In this document: piece after piece, positions 10,740 through 23,330 of the stretch
Layout of the letters: each line of letters starts with the position of its first letter
Position numbering within the stretch: the first letter of the stretch is position 1
Assembly: GCA_964017235.1 (NCBI GenBank)
Contig: OZ024929.1
Location: 164,719,609-164,783,608 of the forward strand
Source of the DNA: Sabellastarte sp. h YS-2021
Taxonomy: Eukaryota > Annelida > Polychaeta > Sabellida > Sabellidae
Direction of reading: 5' to 3'
DNA: 64,000 nucleotides
The notes under the pieces: model-generated
What the model saw: only the letters and a program-made list of their open reading frames with translations
Database searches by the model: none
Told to the model about the DNA's origin: nothing
Made by a program: the position numbers and the translations under genes

Positions 10740-12430
10740 CGTATTTAGAAGAAATTGCCTATCTGTAACACTTTTAGAGATAAAAGATATTTACTTATTT
10801 TAGTGGCTATTACTCTGCCATCCAAAGAGCTACAGTTTTGCAACTTCACTATGTGGCAGATCACCCAAAAGTAGGTGAATGACTTATTTAGAAGAAATTG
10901 CCTACCTGTAATACTTTTAGAGATAAAAGACATTTACTCATTTTAGTAGCTATTATTCAGCTATCCAAAGAGCTACAGTTCTGCAACTTCACTATGTGGT
11001 AGATCACCCAAAAGTAGGTGATTGACTTATTTAGAAGAAATTGTCTACCTGTAATACTTTTAGAGATAAAAGACATTTACTCATTTTAGTAGCTATTACT
11101 CAGCTATCCAAAGAGCTACAGTTCTGCAACTTCACTATGTGGTAGATCACCCAAAAGTAGGTGAATGACTTATTTAGAAGAAATTGCCTACCTGTAATAC
11201 TTTTAGAGATAAAAGACATTTACTCATTTTAGTAGCTATTATTCAGCTATCCAAAGAGCTACAGTTCTGCAACTTCACTATGTGGTAGATCACCCAAAAG
11301 TAGGTGATTGACTTATTTAGAAGAAATTGTCTACCTGTAATACTTTTAGAGATAAAAAACATTTACTCATTTTAGTAGCTATTACTCAGCTATCCAAAGA
11401 GCTACAGTTCTGCAACTTCACTATGTGGTAGATCACCCAAAGGTAGGTGAATGACTTATTTAGAAGAAATTGCCTACCTGTAATACTTTTAGAGATAAAA
11501 GACATTTACTCATTTTAGTAGCTATTATTCAGCTATCCAAAGAGCTACAGTTCTGCAACTTCACTATGTGGTAGATCACCCAAAAGTACGTGAATGACTT
11601 ATTTAGAAGAAATTGCCTACCTGTAATACTTTTAGAGATAAAAGACATTTACTCATTTTAGTAGCTATTACTCAGCTATCCAAAGAGCTACAGTTCTGCA
11701 ACTTCAATATGTGGTAGATCACCCAAAAGTAGGTGAATGACTTATTTAGAAGAAATTGCCTACCTGTAATACTTTTAGAGATAAAAACATTTGCTCATTT
11801 TAGTAGCTATTACTCAGTTATCCAAAGAGCTACAGTTCTGCAACTTCACTATGTGGTAGATCAGCCAAAAGTACGTGAATGACTTATTTAGAAGAAATTG
11901 CCTACCTGTAATACTTTTAGAGATAAAAGACATTTACTCATTTTAGTAGCTATTACTGAGCTATCCAAAGAGCTACAGTTCTGCAACTTCTCTATGTGGT
12001 AGATGACTCAAAAGTAGGTGAATGAGTTATTTAGAAGAAATTGTGTATCTGTAAAACTTTTAGAGATCAAAGACATTTACTCATTTTAGTAGCTATTACT
12101 CAGTTATCCAAAAAGCTACAGTTCTGCAACTTCACTATGTGGTAGATCACCCAAAAGTAGGTGAATGACTTATTTAGAAGAAATTGCCTACCTGTAATAC
12201 TTTTAGAGATAAAAGACATTTACTCATTTTAGTAGCTATTACTCAGCTATCCAAAGAGCTACAGTTCTGCAACTTCTCTATGTGGTAGATGACTCAAAAG
12301 TAGGTGAATGAGTTATTTAGAAGAAATTGTGTATCTGTAAAACTTTTAGAGATCAAAGACATTTACTCATTTTAGTAGCTATTACTCAGTTATCCAAAGA
12401 GCTACAGTTCTTCAACTTCACTATGTGGTA
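10740..12430 (-). repeat. 143-bp satellite array in A1
   Basis: About 12 tandem monomers of 143 bp on the minus strand relative to the copies at 38.4-39.9 kb. Anchors: TTTTAGTAGCTATTACTCAG, AGAGCTACAGTTCTGCAACT and AAAAGTAGGTGAATGACTTA. Neighbouring monomers differ by only a few bases, so the array was recently homogenised. Two monomers (about 11990-12060 and 12280-12350) share the same variant set, showing duplication of more than one monomer at once. Repeated ~62-aa ORFs here are artefacts of the period. Confidence 0.9.
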
Positions 12431-13830
12431 GATCACACAAAAGCTGAACAATTTATTTTAGGAAAATCCTGTAACTGCAGTAGTTTTTCAGTTACAATGG
12501 ATTTACAGTCACAATTTCAAAGTAGCTATTACTCAGCTGTCCAGTGTGCAACAGGTTTGCTGCTTTACTATCTGATAGCTCATCAAAAACTACATGAATA
12601 ACATATTTGAAAATATTTCCCTAACTTGAATACTTTTGAAGATATTTGAAATGTACTTATGTTGTTATTTTGCTACAAATAAGAAAATAGCTATTACTCA
12701 CTTATGGCATACAACAGAACCCCAAACTATATGCCATCTTATAGTTAAGGAAAAAGTAGCTGAATAACATATTTTAGGAAAATACTCTAACTGCAATAGT
12801 TTTGGAGTTACAATGGATTTACTCAACAGTCACAATTTCAAAGTAGCTATTACTCAGCTATCCAATGTGCAACAGGTCTGAAACTTTACTATGTGATAGC
12901 TTATCAAAAACTAGATGAATAACATATTTGAAAAGAATTCCCTAATTTTAATACTTTTGAAGATATTTGAAATTTACTCATGTCGTTATTTTGCTTCAAA
13001 TAAGAAAATAGCTATTACTCACTTATGGCATGCAATAGAATCCCAAACTGTATGCCATCTTATAGTTAAGGACAAAGTAGCTGAATAACTTATTTTAGGA
13101 AAATACTCTAATTGCAATAGTTTTGGGGTTACAATGGATTTACTCAACAGTCACAATTTCAAAGTAGCTATTACTCAGCTATCCAATGTGCAACAGATCT
13201 GAAACTTTACTATGTGATAGCTTATGAAAAAGTAGATGAATAACATATTTGAAAATAATTCCCTAACTTTAATACTTTTGAAGATATTTGACATTTAACT
13301 TATGTCATTAATTTGCTACAAATAAGAAAATAGCTATTACTCACTTATGGCATGCAATAGAACCCCAAACTATATACCATCTTATAGTTAAGGACAAAGT
13401 AGCTGAACAACATATTTTAGAAAAATACTCTAACTGCACTAGTTTTGGAGTTACAATGGATTTACTCAACTGTAGAATTTCAAAGTAGCTATTACTCAGC
13501 TATCCAATGTGCAACAGATCTGAAACTTTACTATGTGATAGGTTATCAAAAAGTAGATGAACAACATATTTGAAAAGAATTCTCTAACTTTAATACTTTT
13601 GAAGATATTTGACATTTACTTATGTCAGTATTTTGCTACAAATAAGAAAATAGCTATTACTCACTTATGGCATGCAATGGGACCCCAAACTATGTACCAT
13701 CTTATAGCTAAGGACAAAGTAGCTGAACAATATATTTGAAGAAAAAGTTGTAACTGCAATAGTTTTTGAGTTATGAGCCCTTTACTCCAAGTAGCTAAGA
13801 TTGCTATTACTCACTTATCTTTAGGCCTAA
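12431..13830 (-). repeat. ~249-bp dimeric satellite array in A1
   Basis: Five or so units of about 249 bp, each made of two related halves of about 125 bp: one with AGCTATCCAATGTGCAACAG, the other with CACTTATGGCATGCAATAGA. Both halves keep GTAGCTATTACTCA and a 'gatgaataacatattt' anchor shared with the 143-bp monomer. This is the older-looking neighbour of the 143-bp array. Confidence 0.85.
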
Positions 13831-13934
13831 GTCCATAAAACCAAAAAAAATTTCGAGGGCGTGAAAATTCATTGGGACAATTAATTTACAAAAAAATCTG
13901 TAGCTGTAGTAGTTTTGGAGAAATCTACGTAACT

Positions 13935-14021
13935 AACTAACGCACACACGCACGCACGCACGCACACACACAGGCATCATTTCATAATCTCCCTCCCGGG
14001 CTAAAGCCCGGCGGGAGATAA
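13935..14021 (+). other. 3' terminal microsatellite and hairpin of A1
   Basis: (CACG)/(CA) microsatellite at about 13940-13972, then a hairpin of about 15 bp per arm at 13987-14020 with an AA loop. One arm ends GGCGGGAGATA, the complement of the TATCTCCCGCC near the 5' end. In Helitrons the 3' hairpin acts as the transposition terminator; here that role is inferred. Confidence 0.65.
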
Positions 14022-14248
14022 TAAATCTGGGCTGATAATTCCCGCCAAATGGGCGATAATACCCGTACTATCAATAAACATGCATATACAGGCTACAACA
14101 TTGGTAAAAAACAACAGATTACACATGATGTGGATATTATTTAGTTTCCTTGCAATATATGTTGAAAACAGTTAATAATTGCCAAGACTTATGTTCCACA
14201 CAGGTTTATAGTTTTATTTACAAAAAAGATGTCTCCGCGGTGCGTACT
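14022..14248. other. Unassigned segment before the RT core
   Basis: About 230 bp between the end of A1 and the point where the DIRS-like RT resumes. It belongs to whatever sequence A1 entered, perhaps an older insertion at the CR1/L2 5' junction. No motif recognised. Confidence 0.4.
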
Positions 14249-15076
14249 ATGGGCCCTTACGTAACTCATTCCCTTGACAATTCACACTTTTCACCATTCA
14301 TGACGCGTGAAAAGGACGATAGTGACAAAAGGCGCGTCATCATTGATCTGTCCTGGCCAAAGGACGTGTCTGTTAACCTTGGCATTGACAAGAGCTCATA
14401 CCTGGCTACTGGTTTTACGTTGACATTTCCCACTGTGGACAATATAACTGATGCATTGAAGGCCTGTGGTAAGGGTGCACTCCTCTACAAGATAGACGTA
14501 AGCAGGGCGTTCCGGCACGTGAAAGTGGACCCGTTCGACTATGACCTGTTAGGCTTGAAATGGCGTGATGTTATGTTCTTTGATACACATCTCCCATTTG
14601 GGAGCAGGCACAGAATGCATATATGTTTGCGTTTGAGCGACACCATCTGCTTCATGATGTGTCAAGCTAACTATGACATTATAAATTACGTCGACGATTT
14701 CGTCGGGATCAGGACGCTGTCCGTCGTGCAATACGTTTATAGTCACTTGTTGGTTCTTCTGGACAGTCTAGGACTGGACATCAGTCATAGGAAGTTGGTG
14801 GCCCCTGCCACAAGGGCGACGTGCCTGGGCGTCGAAATTGACACTGTCAGTCGTACAACTGCCATACCCCCAGAAAAATTGACCCGTAGTGTAGCCATGG
14901 TACAGGACTGGAAATGGAAGGCATTCTGCTCCAAGACCCAGCTGCAGTCGCTTCTTGGACACTTGTTATATATTCACAAGTGCGTCAAGCCGTCACGTTT
15001 CTTTTTAAATCGTATGCTTGAGCTACTAAGGGCAAATTATGACAAAACGTCCAAAACGCGACTTGCGCTGGTTTGA
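14249..15076 (+). pseudogene. DIRS-like retrotransposon, reverse transcriptase core
   Basis: Resumes the ORF broken at 6877 with MGPY. Motifs in order: SPFMTR, KRRVIIDLSWP, TVDNITDAL, the Asp-containing motif A (LLYKIDVSRAFRHVKVDP), LPFGSRH, the catalytic YVDD (14687-14698), TCLGVEID and the thumb-like LQSLLGHLLYIHKCVKPSRF. All RT catalytic aspartates are kept. The frame closes at 15076, after which the expected continuation moves to another frame (from about 15050). The wording is that of DIRS-type YR retrotransposons, not of retroviruses or Gypsy. Confidence 0.88.
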
Positions 15077-15501
15077 CAAATTTGTTAAAACGTACAATGG
15101 TGTGTTGTACTTTGATCACACCAAAGTCTGGGGGACCATAGACCTTAACACATGTCTCCAGGGCATGGGGGGTAGGTGGGAGAGCATGGTGTATCACGTT
15201 CCTATTCAGACAGTATAGAAACTTGGCTATTACACAGCTGGAAATGCTGAACATTTTAGTGACGTTTAAGTTGTTTGCAAAGTTATGGCAAAAGCACAAA
15301 ATCAAAGTAAAGTGTGACAATCTCTCCATGGTCCACGTTCTCAGTTCAGGGAAAGCTAGGGATGCATTCTTGGGGGCGTGCGCAAGAAACATCTGGTTGC
15401 TCATGGCAAAGCATGATATTGAAGTGGTTTACAGCCATGTCCCTATCCCTGTCTGGATCCAGGTCCCACAAGATGTTCTAGATGTAGACAATGAAATTTA
15501 A
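15050..15501 (+). pseudogene. DIRS-like retrotransposon, RNase H domain (frameshifted, stop)
   Basis: After a frameshift near 15050, a frame reads RWFDKFVKTYNG...LYFDHTK, then TIDLNTCLQGMGG (first catalytic Asp), and ends at a TAG about 15217-15219. The next frame (15223-15501) supplies QLEMLNIL (Glu) and KCDNLSMVHVL (Asp), followed by ARNIWLLMAKHDIEVVYSHV. These are the RNase H motifs that follow RT in DIRS-type elements. The degraded end (after YSHVPI) has lost the usual terminal wording. Confidence 0.8.
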
Positions 15502-15596
15502 TTGCTGTTTGTAACAAATGCTGCACTTTGTTTCAGGTCGTCAGCATCTGGCTTCCCTGGTGTCACAGCTAGGCGTCCCTGAGAGTCAGAGGTGCC

Positions 15597-15835
15597 TTGA
15601 GGCCAAAAACAAGGCGTTGTTACGACCTGCTCTTCAGAAATTTTATTGGTTTTTGTGTATGTAGTCAGATTGAAATAAACTGTGTCACAATTGAGTATGT
15701 TATGGCTTATCTGGAGTTTTTGGTACAAAATGGTGTCAGTGTGCATATGGTAGTGAATAACATATCTGCTGTTAAATCTAATTTTGTGATGATCACACCT
15801 TGCTAGAACACCCTAGAATAAAATATTTCACCAAG
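15597..15835 (+). pseudogene. DIRS-like tyrosine recombinase, N-terminal core-binding half
   Basis: SAM-like DNA-binding part of the recombinase: KTRRCYDLLFRNFIGFC, VMAYLEFLVQNGVSVHMVVN and ISAVKSNFVMI. The frame stops at 15804-15806. A different frame continues with LEHPRIKYFT up to ACCAAG (15830-15835), where the 14.4-kb element D begins. The catalytic half follows D at 30237. Bases 15502-15596 are linker with interrupted frames. Confidence 0.8.
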
Positions 15836-15908
15836 AGTAGTATATATCGAGTGTATATCGAGTCGAGTTTCCCATCAATCATGTCACTTTTTGACAGCTG
15901 TGCAGCTG
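15836..15908 (+). repeat. Left terminal inverted repeat of D
   Basis: 73 bp, identical in reverse complement to 30164-30236. It contains a tandem TATATCGAG motif and ends with the CAGCTGTGCAGCTG phrase. Homology continues imperfectly inward (GGGAGGGTCGATACTAGCTC and beyond). Confidence 0.92.
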
Positions 15909-15959
15909 GTGGGAGACCTTGGAAGAGGGTTGGTTAGATGTGGGAGGGTCGATACTAGC

Positions 15960-18900
15960 TCTATACAGGTGTTTGAGACTGCCTCTATTGTTTAATGGGG
16001 CCTCAATACTAGATCAAATATTACTTGTGAAAAAAAAAGAATCATCACACAGCTCTGTTGTTTTAATGGGGCTTTGTCTTATGGGGCTTTGTCTGCTAGC
16101 CAAGCTTCTTTTAATGGGGCTTTTAATGGGGATTACTTGTGAAAAAATAAAAATGAATCATCACACAGCTCTGTTGTTTTAATGGGGCTTTGTCTGCTAG
16201 CCAAGCTTGCTTGAATGGGGCTTTATCTGCTAGCCCACACCCTTAATGGGGCTCGATACTAGATCAATATTACTTGTGAAAAAATGAATTATCACACAGC
16301 TGTGTTGTTTAATGGGGCTTTGTCTGCTAGCCAAGCTTTAATGAGGCTTTGTCTGCTAGCCATGCTAGATCAATATTACCTCTGTTCATATGAATCATCA
16401 CACACCTGTGTTGTTTAATGGGGCTTTGTCTGCTAGCCAAGCTTTAATGGGGCTTTGTCTGCTGGCCATGCTTTAATGGGGCATTGTCTGCTGGCAATGC
16501 TGTCTTTTTAAAAATTTATAGCTAGTTCTTCCTCTCCATTATTGAGAGCTTTTGTCTTCATTAGACAAAGCCCCATAAACAACTGCAGGTGAGGTCGATA
16601 CTAGCTCTGTGGTGGTTTTATGGGGGCGTTTGTCTGCTAGCCAAGCTTTAATGGGGCCTTGTGTCTGCTGGCCTAGCTGTGTAGTAATACTGTTAATTTA
16701 ATTTAGGCTTCTTTGTCTGCTAGCCAAGCTTTTAATGGGGCTTTGTCTGCTGGCCTAGCTAGATCAATATTTCTTGTGTAAAAATGAATCATCACAGCTG
16801 TGTTTAGGGGCTTTGTCTGCTAGACATGCTGTGTATTAATTATTGTTTAATACAACTGGTCATTGATACAAATCGCATCCTTTGATGCAGCTGTGCAGTT
16901 GTTTATGGGGCTTTGTCTCTAGACCAAGCTCTGCACTAAGGGATACTTTGGCAGGCAGATGCAACTCTATTTTGATGTATTTGTATTGGCTCAATACTAG
17001 TTCAATATTACCTGTGTAAAAATGAATCATCAGCAGTACTAGCTAGATCAATATTTCTTGTGTAAAAATGAATCATCACAGCTGTGTTTTAATGGGGTTT
17101 GGTCTGCTGGCCATGCTGTGTACTAATTACTGTTTTAATACAATTGGTCATTGATACAAATCGCATCCCTTGATGCAGCTGTGCAGTTGTTTATGGGGCT
17201 TTGTCTCTAGAAGACAAATGCTCTCAATAAAGAACTAGCTATAAATTTTTAAAATGAAATAAATCTAGACATTATTGTAATGCTCTCTTCTAGAAGTGTT
17301 TAATGGGGCTTTGTCTGCTAGCCAAGCTTTAATGGGGCTTTGTCTGCTGACCTACCACAGCTGTGTTTAATGGGGCTTTGTCTGCTAACCAACTGGATGA
17401 ATATTACCCGTGAAAAAATGAATCATCACAGCTGTGTTTTAATGGGGGCTTTGTCTGCTAGAAGTGTTTAATGGGGCTTTTGTCTGATAGCCAAGCTGTA
17501 ATGAGGCTTTGTCTGCTGGCCTACTATATACTAATGATGTCTGCTCTATTGCAGCTATTTGATATACTCTGCTAGCCAAGCTGTGTACTACTCAATGCTA
17601 GATTACCTGTGAAAAAATTAATCTCCCATCAATCATGTCATTTTTGACAGCTGTGCAGCTGTTGCTGCAGTTGGGAAGAGGGATGGCTAGACGTGGGAGG
17701 GTCGATACTAGCTCTATACAGGTGTTTGAGACTGCCTCTGTTGTTTTAAAGGGGCTCAATACTAGATCACAATATTACTTGTGAAAAAAATGAATCATCA
17801 CACAGCTGTGTTTTGTTTAATGGGGCTTTGTCTGCTAGAAGTGTTTAATGGGGCTTTGTCTGCTAGCCAAGCTTTAATGGGGCTTTATCTGCTAGCCAAG
17901 CTTTAATGGGGCTTTGTCTACTGGCCCACACCTCTATTGCTTAATGGGGCTCAATACTACATCAATATTACCTGTGAAAAAACGAATCATCGCACAGCTG
18001 TGTTTTAATGGGGCTTTGTCTTTAATGGGGCTTTGTCTGCTAGAACTGTTTAATGGGACTTTATCTGCTAGCCAAGCTTTAATGGGGCTTTGTCTGCTGA
18101 TCCACACCTCTATTGTTTAATGGGGCTCCATACTACATCAATATTACTTGTGAAAAAATGAATCATCGCACAGCTGTGTTTTAATGGGGCTTTGTCTGCT
18201 AGAACTATTTAATGGGGCTTTGTCTGCTAGATCTGTTTAATGGGGCTTTGTCTGCTAGCCAAGCTTTAATGGGGCTTTGTCTGCTAGCCTACTAGATCAA
18301 TATTCTTGTGAAAAAAATGCATCATCAAAGCTATATTTAATGGGGCTGGAAGAAGTAGCTATAAATTTTTAAAATGAAATAAATCTAGACTTCATTGTAA
18401 TGCAAAGGATCAGAAGTTGGATTTGATTTCTCACACAATGTATGCTAGCTACATTGGAGGTCTGTTTAAAATCCCCATTCTCAATTAAAATTAACGGGAA
18501 ATTTGGGATCCCCGGGGTAAGCACATGAACGCAATTTCTCGCCTGATATACATACGCATTTTAATCTCCTACCTTCTATCATGTCACTTTTTTGACAGCT
18601 GTGCAGCTGCTGGGAGATGCTTTAATGGGGTTTTCTCTGCTGACCATGTTAGATCAATATTACTTGTGAAAAAATGAACCATCACACACCTGACTTGTTT
18701 AATGGGGCTTTGTCTGCTAACCAACCTTTAATGGGGCTTTGTCTGCTAGCCATGCTAGATCAATATTACCTGTGTTCAAATGAATCATCACACAGCTGCC
18801 TTGTTTAATGGGGCTTTGTCTGCTAGCCAAGCTTTAATGGGGCTTTGTCTGCTGGCCATGCTAGATCAATATTACCTGTGTTCAAATGAATCATCACACA

Positions 18901-20100
18901 GCTGCCTTGTTTAATGGGGCTTTGTCTGCTAGCCAAGCTTTAATGGGGCTTTGTCTGCTGGCCATGCTAGATCAATATTACCTGTGTAAAAATGAATCAT
19001 CACACAGCTGCCTTGTTTAATGGGGCTTTGTCTGCTAGCCAAGCTTTAATGGGGCTTTGTCTGCTGGCCATGCTAGATCAATATTACCTGTGTAAAATGA
19101 ATCATCACACAGCTGTCTTGTTTAATGGGGCTTTGCCTGCTTGCCAAGCTTGTTTAATGGGGCTTTGTCTGCTGAACATGCTAGATCAATATTACCTGTG
19201 TAAAAATGAATCATCACACAGCTGTGTTTAATGGGGCTTTATCTGCTAGCCAAACTTTAATGGGGCTTTGTCTGCTAGCCATGCTGTAATGGGGCTTTGT
19301 CTGCTAGCCAAGCTTTAATGGGGCTTTGTCTGCTAGCCATGCTAGATCAATATTACCTGTGTTCAAATGAATCATCACACAGCTGCCTTGTTTAATGGGG
19401 CTTTGTCTGCTAGCCAATCTTTAATGGGGCTTTGTCTGCTGGCCATGCTAGATCAATATTACCTGTGTAAAAATGAATCATCACACAGCTTTGTTGTTTA
19501 ATGGGGCTTTGTCTGCTAGCTCTGTTTAATGGGGCTTTGTCTGCTAGCCATGCTAGATCAATATTACCTCTGTACAAATGAATCATCACACAGCTGTCTT
19601 GTATAATGGGGCTTTGTCTGCTTGCCAAGCTTGCTTAATGGGGCTTTGTCTGCTGAACATGCTAGGTCAATATTACCTGTGTAAAAATGAATCATCACAC
19701 AGCTGTCTTGTTTAATGGGGCTTTATCTGCTTGCCAAGCTTGTTTAATGGGGCTTTGTCTGTTGAACATGCTAGATCAACATTACCTGTGTAAAAATAAA
19801 TCATCACACAGCTGTGTTTAATGGGGCTTTATCTGCTAGCCAAACTTTAATGGGGCTTTGTCTGCTAGCCATGCTGTAATGGGGCTTTGTCTGCTAGCCA
19901 TGCTGTAATGAGGCTTTGTCTGCTGGCCATGCTATGTACTAATACTGTTTTAATAAACTGTTCATTGATACAAATAGCATCCTTTGCAGCTGTGCAGTTG
20001 TTTATGGGGCTTTGTCTAATGAAGACAAATGCTACCAATAATGGAGAAGAAGAACTAGCTATAAATTTTTAAAATGAAATAAATCTAGACATTATTGTAA
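15960..20100 (+). repeat. D left arm satellite: AATGGGGCTTTGTCTGCTAG array
   Basis: Dozens of copies of a ~29-bp phrase AATGGGGCTTTGTCTGCTAG followed by CCAAGCTT or CCATGCT. They are organised with a spacer carrying AGATCAATATTACCTGTGTA and AATGAATCATCACACAGCTG into a higher-order unit of roughly 106-108 bp, most regular at 18.7-19.8 kb. Diverged copies of the TIR interior lie at about 17620-17720 and 18565-18620. Apparent ORFs repeat with the satellite and are not genes. Confidence 0.9.
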
Positions 20101-20149
20101 TGCTCTCCCAACCATCATGCTCAACACAGCTCTGGCTGTTCACAGCCTA

Positions 20150-20600
20150 GTTGAAGGAACAGCACTGTCACTCAATGTATGCTAGCCACATTGGAGGCCT
20201 GCTGAAAATCCCCATTCCCAATTAAAATTAACAGGAAATTTCGGACCGCAGGGTAAGCACCCGAACGCAATATCTCACTTCATATACATTCTCAATATAA
20301 CTTGGTTAGTGCTATGGGATGTATGCTGCTCTCAGATGAGGTCTGTTGAAAATCCCCATTCCCAATTAAAATTAACAGGAAATTTCGAACCCAAGGGTAA
20401 GCACTCGAACGCAATTCCTCACCTCATATACATTCTCAATATAACTTGGTTGGTGCTGTGGGATGTATGCTGCACTCAGATGAGGTCTGTTGAAAATCCC
20501 CATTCCCAATTAAAATTAACGGGAAATTTCGAACCCAAGGGTAAGCACTTGAACGCAATTCCTCACCTCATATACATTCTCAATATCACTTGGTCAGTGC
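20150..20600 (+). repeat. 144-bp tandem repeat in D
   Basis: Three head-to-tail copies of a 144-bp unit with AAATCCCCATTCCCAATTAA and 'gtaagcactcgaacgcaa'. Because 144 is divisible by three the array stays open, giving a 118-residue ORF at 20309-20665 with a 48-residue period; I regard it as non-coding. Single inverted relatives occur at about 24070-24140, 27430-27470 and 29340-29410. Confidence 0.85.
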
Positions 20601-22110
20601 TATGGATTTATGAAAACAAAACAAGTGCTCTCTATCGTATCTGTCACTTTTTTCTGATTCTTTAATGATATGTCTATTAGGGTTAGGGCTTTGGGGTTAG
20701 AGATGAAAATCTCAATTGAACAAACTTGTTTGGTTCTATAATAATTGAACAAACTCTCAGGAAAGCAAATGTCATTTGTAATTCTTAATTTTCTGCAGAC
20801 AAAGACTTTTAAATAAAATAATGCTCTACCAAAGAAAAAAGTCATGTCCATTGTGAAACTAGTCGTCTTTGTAATCTTTTATCTCCTATTTAACCAACCA
20901 CCAAACTCATCGACTTTTTGTATAGCCCTTCTACTACCTAGTCACCTAATCTGTTACCCACACACCTGTCCCCTTTTATGTTTCTCACATCTGAATCTAT
21001 GAATTGTGCCCCATTTTTCTCTTAATAAAAATGCGCCATTTATATTACCATAAAATATTTCACCTCCACATCAATAGAAAAAGAAAGAAACATCTTTAAA
21101 TTGAAAGACTATTCTCACTTTTCATTTCCTTTAAAGATACTCTAGGAAACCTTATTTATGTATCTACCACCACCGCCCCTCCCCTCCCCTCCATACCTCT
21201 ATCATATACTAGTTTTCTACTGTGATCTTTTCTGCATTTTTATTCTGCTGCATTTTTCTACACCCAATTATCAGACACATACAGCAGTTTACTGTCATTA
21301 ATAAAATCACATAAAACCTGATTTAAAATCCCAAATAATGCCTTTAAATATTTTCTTTGGTTTTAGGGTACTTACAGGAACTCTTTACAAAAAAATGATT
21401 TATGAATATTATTTTCTCTGAACAAAAGCCTTTAAAAGAATACAGAGCCTACAAGTAAACAATTTATGAATATGGTCACATCCCTTCTTTTCTAAATCTT
21501 TAACACCTGTTTCTTCCTCATCCAACTAATAAAATAACCTTAAACAAATAAGTAATCTAAGTCATTACTCATTAACCTAGTCCAATGTATGGACCTCCAC
21601 ACTTTTACTTATAAAAGAGCAATCCTTACCTTACTTTATCCTGGGGGCCTTAAGAAACCTTATTTCTGCAACTAGTCTCCCCCTCCCTCTAATCTCTATC
21701 TTAATGTACTGACTACTATAAGAAGCTTATATATCAACTGACCAATAAATCTCTAACAGAAAGGCCAATTATGTAAGCCTTTTTTCCCTTATATTTATTT
21801 CACCTTTCTTCTTTCACTCACATCTGTTAAATGAGACCTCTTTTATCTAAGATGGGCTGTTTAGAGTGGAAATAAAATGCTGATCATAGCCATTTTTATC
21901 CTTATCCTAAAACCAGAGGTAAAATTTTCATTATCATCTTAAAATAAATGTGAAATTTAATTCTGAAGGTGGGATCTGTAATTCACCTTGGATTTGTCTC
22001 AACATTTATGCAGAAATACTGATAATGCTGAATCCTCCCTAGTGTGATATATCGCCCTCACTGTACCATATAAACCACAAAGGCTAAAGCTGTTTCTGAT
22101 CACTTATGTG
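20601..22110. other. AT-rich unique DNA in D, no gene recognised
   Basis: Low-complexity, pyrimidine-rich and AT-rich sequence with no ORF above about 85 codons and no recognisable motif. If D once carried a coding interior, this is one place it has eroded. Confidence 0.5.
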
Positions 22111-23330
22111 TATCTGTCATGTTTCCCATCAATCATGTCACTTTTTGATAGCAGTAGGATGGCTGTGCAGCTGTAGGAGACTTATGGCTAGCCATTCCTA
22201 GCCTATAGCCACTCAATACTAGTTAATAGTGAGCTATCCTTGTTCTGCTGGCCAAGCTGTGCAATAATGGATAGAAGGATTTTTAAAGGGCACCTTTGTT
22301 TCTTTATAATATTAATCTAATATACTGTTTATTTCCCACCCATCATGCTCATCATGTATAGGATGGCTGTTGTAGCTACTGATAAGCTTTATGGGCCTTT
22401 ATCTGTCAACCAAGGTCTGCACTAGAAGATTTTTAAAGGGGTCCTTTGATGTTTTATAATATTAATCTAATAGGCGTTTTTCTCCCATCCATCATTCTCA
22501 TCACAGCTGTATAGGGTGACTGTTGCAGCTGTTGAGAAGCTTTACGGGGCTTTGTCTACTGAGGTAATGGACAAAGTATTGCAGATATTGCTGTAGCAGA
22601 TGATGGATGACTTTTGGTAATTTTGCAGCATGTTATTGTCGAATGAGAAAGCTGATGAGGGAAATTGAAGACTTGGCATCCTTGTTTGAAGTGCAGCAGA
22701 TGTGCAGAGGTAATGGGCTATGTAATGCAGACATTGCTCAGATGCGGATGTTGCAGATAATCACTCTTCACACAATGAAAGGGACACTCTTTTTGAATTA
22801 CTGCAAAACTGGTTTATGATGAATATTATTGGATTCTAATCAATATCTGCGACAGTTGTACAGAGGTAATAGATAATCTAATGCAGATGCTGCAGATAAT
22901 CACTCTTGGCACATAGAAATGAACACTCTCACTTTTGAATTACTGCAAAACTGGTTGATGATGAATATTATCTAATTCTAATTTATATCTGTCACAGCTG
23001 TGCAGATCTTCTGAGGTAATGGATGATCTAATGCAGATGCTGCAGGTAATGACTCATGACACAAAGAAAGGAACATACTCATCCTGATTACTGTAAAAAA
23101 GCTGTTTGATGATGAATATTATTGGACTCCACTAGTTGGGCACAACTGTGCAGAGGTAATCAAAAGTGTAATGCAGATGTTTCTGTAATGCATATGCTGC
23201 TGGTTACTATTTTATGATGAATATTGTTGAACTCCAATCAATTTTAGGCACAGCTGTACAGAATAAATCAAGTGCACATGCAATAGATATTTAGTCAATA
23301 TTTAGTCAGAAAAAAAGGAAAATACTCTCG
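22111..23330 (+). repeat. Decayed repeats with CAGCTGTGCAG / AATGCAGATGCTGCAG motifs
   Basis: Begins with a relative of the TIR (TTTCCCATCAATCATGTCAC at about 22122). Roughly five irregular units of 150-200 bp follow, containing 'cacagctgtgcagaggtaatgg' and 'taatgcagatgctgcag' phrases. Another TIR-like relic lies at about 23825-23870. Confidence 0.65.

Larger units (their letters stand above)
10498..14021 (+). mobile_element. Family-A element A1 (Helitron-like, satellite core)
   Basis: Starts CAAGCATTCTGACGCATGC, with ATCTCCCGCC 24 bp in. It ends with a (CACG)n-type microsatellite and a hairpin whose arms are ATCTCCC-T-CCCGGGCT and AGCCCGG-C-GGGAGAT, then AA. The flanks read ...CTCACAA before and TAAATCTGGG after: insertion between A and T with no duplication. 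The core is two kinds of tandem monomer. No ORF of significance. Short 5' motif repeated in a 3' hairpin, tandem core and A/T target are what Helitron/Helentron-derived non-autonomous elements show. A cut-and-paste TIR element would leave a duplication. Confidence 0.7.

Noticed and set aside
10498-14021. Family A as a classical TIR (cut-and-paste) transposon
   Set aside because: The inverted motif is only about 10 bp, is part of a 3' hairpin, and the readable insertion sites show no target duplication.
14249-15076. Endogenous retrovirus or LTR retrotransposon polymerase
   Set aside because: Motif wording and the adjacent tyrosine recombinase in place of a DDE integrase indicate a DIRS-type element; no LTRs or protease seen.
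20309-20665. 118-residue protein with internal repeats
   Set aside because: The 48-residue period equals the 144-bp tandem unit, and the inverted copies elsewhere carry no conserved frame.
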